64,000 nucleotides of DNA, from positions 1 to 64,000 of the forward strand of contig NZ_AOCK01000013.1 of NCBI RefSeq assembly GCF_000348945.1, read 5' to 3'. Numbering within the stretch: the first letter of the stretch is position 1; the number at the start of each line of letters is the position of its first letter. The notes under the pieces were generated by a model that was not told where the DNA came from, did not search any database, and saw only the letters and a program-made list of their open reading frames with translations. The translations under genes and the position numbers were made by a program. The stretch is from Paeniglutamicibacter gangotriensis Lz1y. GTDB lineage: Bacteria > Actinomycetota > Actinomycetes > Actinomycetales > Micrococcaceae. Positions 55,389 to 64,000 of this stretch are shown here, piece after piece.

Positions 55389-56168
55389 TTAGAGCCGGCG
55401 GTTCACCAACACCGGCAGAAATTCACGGACCTCGTCGATGCGACGCCGGGACACATCGGTGGTCACCACGGCTTCGGCATCGTCACCGAGATATTCGATC
55501 GGCACGCCCATGGGATCGAGAATTGCAGAGTGCCCAATGGTGTGTGCGGAACTGGTGCCGGCGGCCGCGACCCAGACCGTGTTCTCGATGGCGCGGGCCC
55601 GCAACAAGGTTTCCCAGTGCTCGATCTTGTGCTCGCCCTTGAACCAAGCGGCAGGAACCAACAAAAGCTCCGCACCCTCGTTGACCAGTCGTCGAGCGAC
55701 CTCCGGGAAGCGCAGGTCGTAACAGGTCAAGACGCCGACCTTCAGGCCACCGAACTCGAAGATCGGGACCTGGTCAACGTCCCCGGCTTTGATAGATTTC
55801 GATTCCTGATAGGAGAAGGCGTCGTAGAGGTGGATCTTGCGGTAGGTGCCACGGATCGTGCCCTCCGCATCCAAGACCACCAGAGTGTTGTAGGGGCGGT
55901 CCTCACCGCTTTGCTCGTAGCCGCCCGCCACGATCGCCACGCCGTTCTCGGCGGCAATAAATGACAGCTGCTGAACAAAGGTGCTCCAGCCTCCCTCGAC
56001 CGCAGCGGTCAAAGGGCCGGAAATCTTTGAAACGGCAAGCATGGCTTCCTCAGGGAACAGCACCAGCTCGGCGCCCTCGGCCTTCGCCTTGGCAACCAAT
56101 CCCTGGATGGTTTCCAGGTTCTCGGTGACGGACCCCGTGGGGGCGAACTGACCAACACTGACCTTCAT
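55389..56168 (-). CDS. Carbon-nitrogen hydrolase (nitrilase superfamily)
   Basis: About 259 residues from the ATG at 56168. The Glu-Lys-Cys triad is visible: Glu40/41 in LVLFPEEA, Lys111 in YRKIHLYD, and Cys149 in LTCYDLRFPE. The sequence and length fit the omega-amidase/Nit-like amidase branch, which hydrolyses amides such as alpha-ketoglutaramate or deaminated glutathione; specificity is not readable. It is divergent from the DHA2 exporter with about 100 bp between. Confidence 0.88.
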   Translation of the reverse strand: MKVSVGQFAPTGSVTENLETIQGLVAKAKAEGAELVLFPEEAMLAVSKISGPLTAAVEGGWSTFVQQLSFIAAENGVAIVAGGYEQSGEDRPYNTLVVLDAEGTIRGTYRKIHLYDAFSYQESKSIKAGDVDQVPIFEFGGLKVGVLTCYDLRFPEVARRLVNEGAELLLVPAAWFKGEHKIEHWETLLRARAIENTVWVAAAGTSSAHTIGHSAILDPMGVPIEYLGDDAEAVVTTDVSRRRIDEVREFLPVLVNRRL

Positions 56169-56266
56169 GGCGATTCCCTTCGTCGCTGTGTGCTTATCCT
56201 CCACCCTAACGACAATCACCCATCCGGTGGATCCGCTTCGAGAGTTTTAGTCTTAGCCTCGGTATT

Positions 56267-57895
56267 GTGACGAGAAAACATGACAACAAATGGCTGACGC
56301 TGGCGGTGCTGGCGGGATCCTTGGCCATGATCGTGCTCGATGGCACGATCGTCGGGGTTTCGCTTCCGGCGATGATCCAGGATTTGGGCATGGACCTGAC
56401 CCAAGGCCAGTGGGTGAACTCCCTGTATGCCGTGGTGATGGCGGCGCTGCTGATGACTTCGGGGCGACTCGGGGATCGGGTGGGCCGCCGAAAGCTGCTG
56501 GCCTGCGGTGTGGGGCTCTTCGTGCTGGGAAGCTTGGCCGCAGCACTGTCCACCGGTGCTGGCATGCTGATCGCCGCTCGTGCGGTGCAGGGCATCGGCG
56601 GGGCAGCCGTGCTGCCTTCCACCCTCTCGAGCATGAACGCGATCTTCCGCGGCAGGGAACGCGCCGCTGCATTTGGTGTGTGGGGCGCCGTCATGTCCGG
56701 GGCTGCGGCCATCGGGCCGTTGGCCGGAGGCGCATTCACCACCTACTTGGACTGGCGTTGGATTTTTTGGGTTAATCTTCCCTTGGGATTGTTGGTCCTG
56801 TTCGGAATCCGTCGTTTCGTCCCGGAAACTACCACCGCAAACACCCGGGGCGGCTTTGATGTGCTGGGGGTCTTGTTCAGCGCACTGGGATTCGGATTGC
56901 TGGTCTTCGTACTCATCGAGGGACCCAGCTGGGGCTGGCTGAGCCCTCGCCGGACGGTGGACATCGGCCCATGGCAGTGGCCAGCAGAGGCCGTGGTGTC
57001 ACCGATTCCCGTCCTCGGTGCCGTGTCTCTGCTGGCCCTGGCCGCATTCATTGGTTGGGAGCTGCGCCGGTCCCGGCACAAGCAGAGCACCCTGCTTGAC
57101 CTTTCACTCTTCTCATATTCGACGTTTACCTGGGGCAACGCCACGGCGGCCATGGTGGCAATGGGCGAGTTCGGACTGCTGCTCGTGCTCCCGTTGTACC
57201 TGATCAATGTGTGGGGAGCCGACCCCATGGGTGCTGGGCTGATCCTGGCCGGCATGGCCGCCGGGGCCTTCCTTTCCGGCGCCCTGGCCCGGCGTCTGGC
57301 CGCGCGCATGGGCGCAGACCGGGTGGTGGTGCTGGGGCTCGGGCTAGAAATTCTGGGAGTCGCCGCCCTCGTGTTGGTACTGCGTGTCGGGGCACCGATG
57401 CCGGCGCTGGTGGGGTTCTTGGTGCTCTACGGGCTGGGATTGGGGTTGGCCTCCGCACAGTTGACCAGCACCGTGCTGCGTGACATTCCTACTGCCGCCT
57501 CGGGGCAGGGCTCGGCCACTCAGAGCACCGTGCGGCAGCTGGGGTCCGGGTTCGGCACCGCAATTGCGGGCAGCGTGCTGGCAGTGGTCACCACGCACGC
57601 GGCAACGACCAAGCTGGAGGCGCTGTCACTGCCCGGGATCAACGCCGCGGAATGGGCCCAAAAACTCAGCGATTCTGCCGGCGGCTTGATCCCGCTGGTA
57701 CTACATACCCATGCCGGCGCCGCTTTCGGGGAACATGCCGCCCAGGTCGCGGGGCTTATGTCCGATGCCTTCACCAGCGGTGTGGAGGCCGCCATGGGCA
57801 CCGCCGGGATCTGCTTGATGGTGGGGTGGATCGGATCCCTACTGCTCAGCAGGGCGGCACAGCACAAGACACCGTTACCGCCGAGCGCACCCTGA
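56267..57895 (+). CDS. MFS drug exporter, DHA2 (14-helix) family
   Basis: 542 residues, about 14 membrane helices. The DHA2 hallmarks are LDGTIVGVSLPAMIQDL in helix 1, motif A GRLGDRVGRRKLL between helices 2 and 3, and WRWIFWVNLPLGLL in helix 6. It exports cationic or amphiphilic compounds in exchange for protons. The GTG at 56267 is preceded by TAGTCT at a distance that would give a very short or no leader, and there is no ribosome site. No regulator gene adjoins. Confidence 0.88.
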   Translation: MTRKHDNKWLTLAVLAGSLAMIVLDGTIVGVSLPAMIQDLGMDLTQGQWVNSLYAVVMAALLMTSGRLGDRVGRRKLLACGVGLFVLGSLAAALSTGAGMLIAARAVQGIGGAAVLPSTLSSMNAIFRGRERAAAFGVWGAVMSGAAAIGPLAGGAFTTYLDWRWIFWVNLPLGLLVLFGIRRFVPETTTANTRGGFDVLGVLFSALGFGLLVFVLIEGPSWGWLSPRRTVDIGPWQWPAEAVVSPIPVLGAVSLLALAAFIGWELRRSRHKQSTLLDLSLFSYSTFTWGNATAAMVAMGEFGLLLVLPLYLINVWGADPMGAGLILAGMAAGAFLSGALARRLAARMGADRVVVLGLGLEILGVAALVLVLRVGAPMPALVGFLVLYGLGLGLASAQLTSTVLRDIPTAASGQGSATQSTVRQLGSGFGTAIAGSVLAVVTTHAATTKLEALSLPGINAAEWAQKLSDSAGGLIPLVLHTHAGAAFGEHAAQVAGLMSDAFTSGVEAAMGTAGICLMVGWIGSLLLSRAAQHKTPLPPSAP

Positions 57896-57905
57896 GAAAA
57901 CGCCA

Positions 57906-57964
57906 AGGGGCGTGGCGCGGACGCCGCCAGGATGATTTCCTGTTGGTGTCCGCGCCACGCCCCT
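57906..57964. terminator. Bidirectional terminator between DHA2 gene and purA
   Basis: AGGGGCGTGGCGCGGAC and its complement form a 17-bp stem around a 25-nt loop, between convergent stops at 57895 and 57979. Confidence 0.8.
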
Positions 57965-57978
57965 GGTGCTGGTGGAAC

Positions 57979-59268
57979 CTAGTCGTTGATGAGATCGTGG
58001 CGGACGATGGTCTGCTCACGATCCGGCCCGACGCCGATCGCGGAGATCCGGGTACCGCTCATGGCCTCGAGCGCCAACACGTACTTGCGCGCGTTTTCCG
58101 GCAGGTCTTCCAGTGTGCGCGCGGTGGTGATGTCCTCGGTCCAACCATCGAAGTACTCGAAGATCGGCTTCGCGTGGTGGAACTCGGTCTGCGTCATCGG
58201 CATTTCGTCGTGGCGCACCCCGTCGACATCGTAGGCGACGCACACCGGGATCTTCTCGATGTTGCTCAGCACGTCAAGCTTGGTCACGAAGTAGTCGGTG
58301 AAGCCGTTCACACGCGAGGCCTGGCGGGCCATGACTGCGTCGTACCACCCGCAGCGACGTGGGCGGCCGGTGTTCACACCGAACTCGCCTCCGGTCTTCT
58401 GCAGGTATTCGCCCATGTCGTCAAACAGTTCGGTCGGGAACGGACCGGCTCCCACACGGGTGGTGTAGGCCTTGATGATGCCGATCGAACGGCTGATACG
58501 GGTCGGACCAATTCCCGAACCGACCGAGGCGCCGCCTGCGGTGGGGTTCGACGAGGTCACGAACGGGTAGGTGCCGTGGTCAACGTCCAAGAAGGTGGCC
58601 TGGCCGCCCTCCATGAGCACGACTTTCCCTGCATCCAAGGCATTGTTCAGCTCAAGGGTCGCGTCGATCACCAGCGGACGCAGGCGGTCGACGTAGGAGA
58701 GGAAGTATTCGACAATTTCCTCGACCTCGACGTCGCGGCGGTTGTACACCTTGACCAGCAGCTCGTTCTTCTGGCGCAACGCACCTTCGACCTTTTGGCG
58801 CAGGATTGACTCGTCAAAGACGTCCTGAACTCGGATGCCGAGGCGTCCGATCTTGTCCATGTAGGCCGGACCGATACCGCGGCCGGTGGTTCCGATGGCA
58901 CGCTTGCCCAGGAAACGTTCGGTGACCTTGTCCATGGTCTGGTGGTACGGGGCCACCAGGTGGGCGTTCGCCGAGACGCGCAGCTTCGAGGTATCGGCGC
59001 CGCGAGCTTCCAACCCGTCGATTTCCTCGAAGAGTGCCTCGAGGTTCACGACGCAGCCGTTGCCGATGATTGGGATGGCGTTGGGTGAAAGAATACCGGC
59101 GGGAAGGAGCTTGAGCTCATACTTTTCACCGCCAACGACGACTGTATGCCCTGCGTTGTTGCCGCCATTTGGCTTCACAACGTAGTCGACATGACCACCC
59201 AAAAGGTCTGTGGCCTTACCCTTGCCTTCGTCGCCCCACTGGGCTCCGACGATCACGATTGCTGGCAT
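57979..59268 (-). CDS. purA: Adenylosuccinate synthetase
   Basis: 429 residues from the ATG at 59268 (GGGGGAGG upstream). It makes adenylosuccinate from IMP, GTP and aspartate, the first step from IMP to AMP. The GTP-binding start is [20 protein letters not shown] with the catalytic Asp, followed by [10 protein letters not shown] with the catalytic His, and [15 protein letters not shown] and [10 protein letters not shown] later. It stands alone, away from purSQL. The frame can be read further upstream, but that part is not family-like. Confidence 0.96.
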   Translation of the reverse strand: MPAIVIVGAQWGDEGKGKATDLLGGHVDYVVKPNGGNNAGHTVVVGGEKYELKLLPAGILSPNAIPIIGNGCVVNLEALFEEIDGLEARGADTSKLRVSANAHLVAPYHQTMDKVTERFLGKRAIGTTGRGIGPAYMDKIGRLGIRVQDVFDESILRQKVEGALRQKNELLVKVYNRRDVEVEEIVEYFLSYVDRLRPLVIDATLELNNALDAGKVVLMEGGQATFLDVDHGTYPFVTSSNPTAGGASVGSGIGPTRISRSIGIIKAYTTRVGAGPFPTELFDDMGEYLQKTGGEFGVNTGRPRRCGWYDAVMARQASRVNGFTDYFVTKLDVLSNIEKIPVCVAYDVDGVRHDEMPMTQTEFHHAKPIFEYFDGWTEDITTARTLEDLPENARKYVLALEAMSGTRISAIGVGPDREQTIVRHDLIND

Positions 59269-59447
59269 GGGATCCTCCCCCTTGCATCGATTCAGCGCGG
59301 CCGGCAAATATACCGGGTCCCGGCGGTGCCGGGCGCAGAAATGCCCCTCGCTCTTCGAATGGCCCAAGCATGGATCAGGAAGAACAGTAAGGGGCTCTTA
59401 CGGCACGAGTTTACCCGATGAAGCATCAATGGGTGGATTTATGGTTC

Positions 59448-59798
59448 CTAGGGCTCGTCATCCGCCGCGTGCGCCGCGGTTAATGCTGCCCGCAACAAAG
59501 TTTCCCAGTGGGACATTGAACTCTCGGGGACACCGACCCAGTCCCGGAAGGGCCGACCCTGGCCCGAGGGGTCAAAGAGTTCTGCCCCGGGGTATCCCAT
59601 GGCGGTCCGCATTGCTTCGCTGCCACGGCCCACCTTGAACCCCATGACGTCCTCGAGCAGACAGGCGATTGCCTTCGACTCATATTTCAGGGCGTCCTTG
59701 CCAAACATCTTTCCCTCGACGATTCCTTCGCCGAGCGTGGCCCGGGCGATCCTCTGGAACTCGCCCATTGCCTCTGGGGTAGGAAATTGCATGCTCAT
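59448..59798 (-). CDS. Small conserved-looking protein, possibly TfoX N-terminal-domain-like
   Basis: About 116 residues from the ATG at 59798 (GGGGG upstream; an ATG two codons later is also possible). EGKMFGKDALKYESKAIACL and GYPGAELFDPSGQGRPFRDW resemble the small TfoX-N-type proteins that start with a K/RxMFG motif. This assignment is tentative. The family function outside competence control in proteobacteria is unknown. It lies 76 bp downstream of the holin-like gene on the same strand. Confidence 0.6.
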   Translation of the reverse strand: MSMQFPTPEAMGEFQRIARATLGEGIVEGKMFGKDALKYESKAIACLLEDVMGFKVGRGSEAMRTAMGYPGAELFDPSGQGRPFRDWVGVPESSMSHWETLLRAALTAAHAADDEP

Positions 59799-59873
59799 GC
59801 CCCCATCAAACCTCGCTACTGCCCCTCGCGTCGAGAGGTGAGCCACAAAGTTTTCGAGCGAATGCCAAAACGT

Positions 59874-60272
59874 CTAGGCTTCCTTTGCTTCCTTGCGCCG
59901 GTTGCGTTTTTCCCTCAGCCACCAGAACGGGAGCAGGAAGGTACCCAAGGCGCTGACAAGCCAGACCAGAAGAGCCCCCAGCACCCAGGTGCTGCCACCC
60001 CTGATCTCCAGCCCGCCGGGGAAAAGCTGGGCGATGAACAGTGCTAATGCGGTCGCCAGCAATCCGACTCCGCCCAGGAATGCCGAGGCGTAACGTTTGG
60101 CCATGGTCGCAACAAACGGGGTGATGATCCCCTGCACCACGGTGAACACGAGCACGGCAACGATGAATCCGGACACTTGGATCTTGAAGTTCTCCAGAAG
60201 CCAACTGGTCACGATGAGCCCAAGGGCCGATGAGACCACAAAGATAGCGAGTCTGATCAGGAAGCGGATCAT
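59874..60272 (-). CDS. Phage-holin-family (superfamily IV-like) membrane protein
   Basis: 132 residues with four membrane helices (about 5-25, 34-56, 63-85 and 95-117) and a basic tail REKRNRRKEAKEA. It matches the chromosomal 4-helix family named after mycobacteriophage holins (FKIQVSGFIVAVLVFTVVQG, TPFVATMAKRYASAFLGGVG). Chromosomal members are not thought to be phage lysis genes; role unknown. It is divergent from tetR and may be controlled by the palindrome between them. Confidence 0.82.
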   Translation of the reverse strand: MIRFLIRLAIFVVSSALGLIVTSWLLENFKIQVSGFIVAVLVFTVVQGIITPFVATMAKRYASAFLGGVGLLATALALFIAQLFPGGLEIRGGSTWVLGALLVWLVSALGTFLLPFWWLREKRNRRKEAKEA

Positions 60273-60302
60273 AGCCCCGAGTGTACGGCCAGCAACTTAC
60301 TC

Positions 60303-60352
60303 GGCATAGCCAGGTGGGGACGGAGTCCCCACCTGGCTATGCCGCCTAGACT
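60303..60352. promoter_or_regulatory. 41-bp palindromic operator and leaderless tetR promoter
   Basis: GGCATAGCCAGGTGGGGAC (60303-60321) and its exact complement (60325-60343) flank a 3-bp centre. A -10-like TAGACT follows at 60347-60352, 6 nt before the tetR ATG. The palindrome therefore covers the -35 position, and since it lies upstream of the transcription start it should act as DNA, not as an RNA hairpin. Likely bound by the TetR protein. Confidence 0.6.
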
Positions 60353-60358
60353 GGATCC

Positions 60359-60931
60359 ATGGCCCTGACTCGTGGACAACTTATCGATGCTGCTGTGGGC
60401 GTGCTTTCGGAATTTGGTCTGGCCGACCTGTCGATGCGCCGTCTGGCTAGGGAACTCGACGTCCAGGTGGGCGCGTTGTATTGGCATGTGAAGTCCAAAC
60501 AGGAACTTCTCGTGGATGTCGCCTCGAAGCTTCTGGATTCAGTACCGCGGCCCGAGACTCCCACTCCTGGCCTGGCCCCGATGGCGGTTGCCGTTCTGTT
60601 GCGCCACCTGCGCAATGCCTTGATCACGGTTCCGGACTCTGCAGAGGTGGTGCAGCTGGCCCTGTCAATGCGCCCGGAATCGCTTGATCCGTTGGGTTGG
60701 CTTCTGGATTTCTTGAAGATCGCAGGGCTCCCCGATCCCGAGGCCGGATTTGCTCGCCACGTGCTGGTCAACCACTTGTTGGGCTCGATCGCTGCGCACC
60801 AGGAAGCAGTGGCACTTGCCGCAGGCCAGGAGTCTTCTCAGATTTTGGCCGAGTGGGAAGACTCAGCCTTTGACTACGGGGTGCGGGTGATCCTGCAAGG
60901 GATCTCCGCGGAGCACCCGGCAACCATTTAG
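60359..60931 (+). CDS. TetR family regulator (TetR_C-type)
   Basis: 190 residues. The N-terminal helix-turn-helix is DLSMRRLARELDVQVGALYWHVKSKQELL, quoted here only by its ends DLSMRRLAR and YWHVKSK, the pattern of the true TetR branch. The C-terminal ligand domain (about 65-185) also resembles TetR_C. It should repress itself and the divergent holin-like gene through the 41-bp palindrome. The ligand is unknown. The ATG has no ribosome site and follows a -10 box by 6 nt (leaderless). Its stop codon overlaps the tdk stop on the other strand. Confidence 0.85.
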   Translation: MALTRGQLIDAAVGVLSEFGLADLSMRRLARELDVQVGALYWHVKSKQELLVDVASKLLDSVPRPETPTPGLAPMAVAVLLRHLRNALITVPDSAEVVQLALSMRPESLDPLGWLLDFLKIAGLPDPEAGFARHVLVNHLLGSIAAHQEAVALAAGQESSQILAEWEDSAFDYGVRVILQGISAEHPATI

Positions 60932-61554
60932 CTTCCCAGTCGGCCGTGCGAGGCTTCCAGGTAGCAGGATCCGCATAGCGATTCGTACCAGACCTCGTCT
61001 CCGTCAATAGCCACCTGGTCTCCGTCGAAAACAATCTTGTTGCCGAGGCGCCGGGTGTTGAAGACCGCTTTCCGGCCGCAGCGGCAAATGGTCTTGAGTT
61101 CCTCCAGGGTGTGCGCGATTTCCAACAGGCGCCGTGAACCGGGAAAGGCGTGGGTCCGGAAATCCGACCGGATCCCGTAGGCAAGCACCGGGACGTTGTC
61201 GAGGATTGCGACACGAAACAAGTCATCGACCTGTTCAGGACTCAGGAATTGGGCCTCATCGATCAATAGGCACGCCACCGGCGGCGCATCCACGTGCTGC
61301 AGTAGCGCGTCCGGATCGTCCCCGGACGCTTGTTGGGCAAATAATTCCCTGACATTGGCCGTCGGAGGGATCAGGAAATCCACGTCGCGGCTCATGCCCA
61401 GCCGCGACACAATACCGGAATCACCCTTCGTGTCCGCACCAGGCTTCGCCAGCAGGACTCGCTGCCCACGCTCCTCATAATTGAACGCGGCCTGGAGCAG
61501 TCCAGTGGACTTGCCGGAATTCATCGCGCCATAACGGAAATACAGCTTCGCCAC
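60928..61554 (-). CDS. tdk: Thymidine kinase
   Basis: 208 residues from a GTG at 61554 (AAAGGAAC upstream). It phosphorylates thymidine in the salvage pathway. P-loop GAMNSGKST (residues 9-17), the Walker-B-like LLIDEAQFLSPEQV, and a C-terminal zinc site from CRCG and CGSC are those of type II (human TK1-like) thymidine kinases. It converges on tetR, with overlapping stop codons. Confidence 0.95.
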   Translation of the reverse strand: MAKLYFRYGAMNSGKSTGLLQAAFNYEERGQRVLLAKPGADTKGDSGIVSRLGMSRDVDFLIPPTANVRELFAQQASGDDPDALLQHVDAPPVACLLIDEAQFLSPEQVDDLFRVAILDNVPVLAYGIRSDFRTHAFPGSRRLLEIAHTLEELKTICRCGRKAVFNTRRLGNKIVFDGDQVAIDGDEVWYESLCGSCYLEASHGRLGS

Positions 61555-61605
61555 ATCGTTCCTTTCGATTTGGACCCAGTGGACGATTCTATGCGATGGC
61601 GCGAA

Positions 61606-61659
61606 GGGGCCCGGTGTTGCCCGAACACCCAATTACTCGTTCCTACAACACCGGGCCCC
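61606..61659 (-). terminator. Hairpin between the permease remnant and tdk
   Basis: GGGGCCCGGTGTTG and its exact complement with a 26-nt loop, 35 bp after the end of the permease remnant. It is probably the old terminator of the permease gene. Confidence 0.7.
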
Positions 61660-61694
61660 ACCCAGGGGACGATCCACTAGCGATGGTTCGGCGG

Positions 61695-62093
61695 CTACAC
61701 CGATTCGTCGATCAGCTCGGTATCACCGTCGGGATTCCCCTCACCGCTCGATTCCTCTGCAGCGTCGTCCGCCGGGACCATGCACTTACGCATCACGAAG
61801 TAAAACACCGAGACGGCCGCGGCAAAGGGAACCCCGAAGATCAGCGTCATGGTGAATTTCTCGGTGAACAGCGTGGTGAATAGCAGAGCAGCCATCAGCA
61901 GAGCACCGCAATGAGCCCGCCGATGACGTAGCTGATGATGACGCGGGGCCCGCGAAAGAGATCGCGAACTTGCTGCCCAGGAACAGGCCCGTGCCGATGG
62001 CCCCGCCCTGAGCAATCATGCTCAATTGCGGGGATGTCAGCTGCCGGGAAAGCCCGGCCTCTCTTTTTTGATGTGATCCAGTGACGAACTCAT
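61695..62093 (-). pseudogene. Amino-acid permease remnant (APC family)
   Basis: On the minus strand an ATG at 62093 starts SSSLDHIKKERPG. After a frameshift come RQLTSPQLSMIAQGGAIGTG and LFLGSKFAISFAGP, the first helix of AAT-type amino-acid permeases. A second shift follows (RVIISYVIGGLIAVL), then the sequence jumps straight to a C-terminal helix and tail (ALLMAALLFTTLFTEKF, ending DGDTELIDESV). About 350-400 residues of the middle are missing. Two frameshifts plus the deletion make it non-functional. It lies after kynU in the same direction, so it may once have imported tryptophan or an aromatic amino acid. Confidence 0.82.
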
Positions 62094-62225
62094 GGGAGAC
62101 CTCGAATGATGTGGAGGGGGTGCTGCGACGGGAGTTTTTGGGTATGACGATTCCCGCGATGGGGTACCGGGCAGATTTCTCCCGTGCCCAACCGCTGAGG
62201 TGTGTTGTTGCGGTCGCCAGCGGGA

Positions 62226-63515
62226 CTAGGTGACGGCGTTGCGATTCCTGTAGGCCGGAACATCCCAGGCCCGGGTTTCAAGGATGTCGCGCAGGATCTC
62301 CACCGCGTCCCAGATATCGGTGTAGGAGAGGTAGAGCGGGGTGATGCCAAAGCGCAGTACTTCTGGCTCGCGGTAGTCGCCAATGACGCCGCGGCCGATC
62401 AGCGCTTGGATAATGGCGTAGCCCTCGGGATGACGGAAGCTGACGTGGCTTCCACGTTCTGCATGGTTTGTGGGGGTGATCAGTTCGAGCCCGAACTCGC
62501 CACAGCGCTCGTCGACCAGTGTGATGAACAGGTCGGTGAGCGCCAGCGACTTGTCCCGTACCGTGCCCATGTCTGCGTCTAATGCCACGTCGAGCCCACA
62601 TTCGACCATTGCCATGGAGGTGATGGGCTGGGTACCGCAGAGGAACCGGCGGACATCGTTGGCAGCGGTGTAACTATCTGCCATCTCGAACGGGGCCGCG
62701 TGCGACCACCAACCGGTCAGCGGCTGCCAGAAGCGGCCCTGGTGGCGGGCGTTGACCCAGATGAATGCCGGTGAGCCGGGACCACCGTTAAGGTATTTGT
62801 AGGTGCATCCCACCGCGTAGTCGGCGTTGGCACCGTTCAGGTCCACCGGGACGGCGCCTGCCGCATGGGCGAGGTCCCAGATGACCAGCGCGCCGGCCGT
62901 GTGTGCGGCAGCGGTCACTGCGTCCATGTCCCACATGGCACCGGTGCGGTAATTGACATGAGAGAGGGCCAGCACCGCCACCGAATCATCCAGGGCCTGC
63001 TCCAGCGACAGGTCCTCGTCGATCAGCCGCACTTCATAGTGCTCATTGGTTTCGGCGTTGACGGAGTTCAGGAAGTCGCTGATGCCCTCGGCAATGTAGA
63101 TGTCGGTCGGAAAGTTGTCGCGTTCGGTCAGGATCACCCGACGTTCCGGGGCGTCCTGCTGTTGAATGCGAACGGCGGAGGCAATGGCCTTGAAGAGATT
63201 CAGGCTGGTGGTGTCGGTGACAACGGTTTCACCGGCGTTCCCGCCGATGAGCTTCGAAAGCTTGTCTCCCAGACGGGATGGCATGTCAAACCAGCCAGCA
63301 TCGTTCCATGAGCGGATCAGTCCATTGGACCATTCCTCGTTGATGACCTGTGCCGCGCGTTCGGCAGCACCCACGGGGTGGGGCCCCAACGAGTTTCCGT
63401 CAAGGTAGATCAGGTCCTCGGGAAGGGAGAACCGCTCGCGGAACGGTGCCAAGGCATCGTTCTTGTCCGCTTCTTGAAGATCTGTGCGGCTGGTACGCAG
63501 GGCTGGAGTGCTCAT
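62226..63515 (-). CDS. kynU: Kynureninase
   Basis: 429 residues from the ATG at 63515 (AAGGA 10 nt upstream); a frame to 63605 was rejected. PLP enzyme that splits kynurenine into anthranilate and alanine. Diagnostic stretches are [32 protein letters not shown] and [15 protein letters not shown], with the PLP Lys in TYKYLN. No tryptophan dioxygenase or formamidase gene is visible here, so the rest of the pathway must lie elsewhere. It is divergent from an Lrp-type gene, the usual position of a kynurenine-responsive regulator (KynR-like). Confidence 0.95.
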   Translation of the reverse strand: MSTPALRTSRTDLQEADKNDALAPFRERFSLPEDLIYLDGNSLGPHPVGAAERAAQVINEEWSNGLIRSWNDAGWFDMPSRLGDKLSKLIGGNAGETVVTDTTSLNLFKAIASAVRIQQQDAPERRVILTERDNFPTDIYIAEGISDFLNSVNAETNEHYEVRLIDEDLSLEQALDDSVAVLALSHVNYRTGAMWDMDAVTAAAHTAGALVIWDLAHAAGAVPVDLNGANADYAVGCTYKYLNGGPGSPAFIWVNARHQGRFWQPLTGWWSHAAPFEMADSYTAANDVRRFLCGTQPITSMAMVECGLDVALDADMGTVRDKSLALTDLFITLVDERCGEFGLELITPTNHAERGSHVSFRHPEGYAIIQALIGRGVIGDYREPEVLRFGITPLYLSYTDIWDAVEILRDILETRAWDVPAYRNRNAVT

Positions 63516-63653
63516 GAGATGCTGGTCCTTCGTAGAATATTGAGAGTCAGCGACGATAGTCATGCTGGATCGATGCTCAAAGACCATCCTAGAATTATTC
63601 GTCACTCAATTGATAGCATGCTGAATAACTGATCAGATCCAAGGGGGAATCTC
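63516..63653. promoter_or_regulatory. Divergent kynU / Lrp-gene control region
   Basis: This 138-bp AT-richer gap contains an inverted pair TTATTC (63595-63600) and GAATAA (63623-63628), a spacing compatible with Lrp/AsnC binding on one face of DNA. A strong ribosome site AAGGGGG precedes the regulator GTG. No specific promoter boxes could be fixed. Confidence 0.45.
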
Positions 63654-64000
63654 GTGCTGAGTTCAGAATCGATCGGAAATCATCACCAACAGCTGAATAC
63701 AGTTCGGCTCGACGACGCCGATCTGATCATTCTTCGGGAGCTCAGCAAGGATGCCCGGACACCGAACAATTTGCTGGCTTCCCGTGCGGGGATAGCGCCG
63801 TCGACATGCCTGGGTCGCGTTCGCGCGCTTCAGGATGCGGGGGTCATCAGGGGGTTCCACGCCGACATCGACCCACAGCTGCTCGGATTGCACGTCTCCG
63901 CCATGATCTCCGTGATGGTGCGACCCGACTTCCGGCACGAGATGTTGAATTCCGCCCGCATGCTGCAGTCCCTGCCGGAAGTACAAGACGTATTTGTCCT
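63654..64000 (+). CDS. Lrp/AsnC family regulator, 3' end outside the window
   Basis: A GTG at 63654 with AAGGGGGAATCTC upstream opens a frame that runs off the right edge (115 codons seen). The N-terminal helix-turn-helix (LDDADLIILRELSKDARTPN, then LASRAGIAPSTCLGRVRAL) and the start of the effector domain (DPQLLGLHVSAMISVMV) are typical Lrp/AsnC. The start position and the divergent kynU suggest it regulates kynurenine breakdown. About 40-50 residues should be missing. Confidence 0.88.
   Translation, partial: MLSSESIGNHHQQLNTVRLDDADLIILRELSKDARTPNNLLASRAGIAPSTCLGRVRALQDAGVIRGFHADIDPQLLGLHVSAMISVMVRPDFRHEMLNSARMLQSLPEVQDVFV

Noticed and set aside
62042-62069. GCCGGG-AAAG-CCCGGC hairpin followed by a T-run on the plus strand
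   Set aside because: It looks like an intrinsic terminator, but it falls in the 5' coding part of the permease remnant on the other strand and no plus-strand gene ends there.

Overview
The window is high-GC DNA (roughly 60-65 % by eye) with dense genes and short intergenic gaps. It looks like a chromosomal segment of an actinobacterium of the Arthrobacter / Glutamicibacter / Paeniglutamicibacter group (Micrococcaceae). The basis is a DUF222 (HNH-endonuclease-type) reading frame, the purS-purQ-purL arrangement, an MhuD-like haem monooxygenase, sortase-assembled pili, several apparently leaderless genes, and S-box leaders of actinobacterial type. I saw no rRNA, tRNA, CRISPR array, integrase or transposase.

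Layout. 0-8 kb: truncated DUF222 gene; 3-methyladenine-glycosylase-like gene; a lipoprotein with a subtilisin-inhibitor fold; a CitA/CitB-type two-component system divergent from a CitMHS citrate transporter; a CPA1 Na+/H+ antiporter. 8-12 kb: a four-gene ABC importer (binding protein, two permeases, ATPase). 12-19 kb: quinone-oxidoreductase-like gene, alanine dehydrogenase, a YchJ/SEC-C protein, and purSQL. 19-20.5 kb: a Fic AMP-transferase-type gene bracketed by clusters of a TTTGGAGT repeat. 20.5-24 kb: a flavin aromatic hydroxylase behind two GTTC-N7-GAAC operators, and a levodione-reductase-like SDR. 24-27 kb: MhuD-like protein, AlkD-like repair protein, a DUF2236-DUF1990 fusion, a small monooxygenase and a YjbR protein. 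27-33 kb: a three-gene pilus locus (VWA tip adhesin, shaft pilin, class C sortase).

33-54.5 kb is the most striking part, an organosulfur-assimilation regulon marked by five SAM riboswitches (two on the minus strand, three on the plus strand). Riboswitch a precedes a peptide-type ABC importer plus a DszC/SfnB-like and an NtaA/DszA-like flavin monooxygenase. Riboswitch b precedes a second DszC-like plus NtaA/DszA-like pair. Riboswitch c precedes an SsuBAC-type sulfonate importer. Riboswitch d lies inside that transcription unit, before an acetyl-CoA-synthetase-type gene. Riboswitch e precedes O-acetylhomoserine sulfhydrylase (metY) and a CoA-binding protein. The picture is import of organosulfur compounds, oxidative release of sulfite, and assimilation of reduced sulfur into homocysteine, all switched off when SAM is plentiful.

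54.5-64 kb: a nitrilase-family amidase, a DHA2 drug exporter, purA, a small holin-like membrane protein divergent from a leaderless tetR with a 41-bp palindrome, thymidine kinase, a decayed amino-acid permease, kynureninase, and a divergent Lrp/AsnC regulator cut by the window end.
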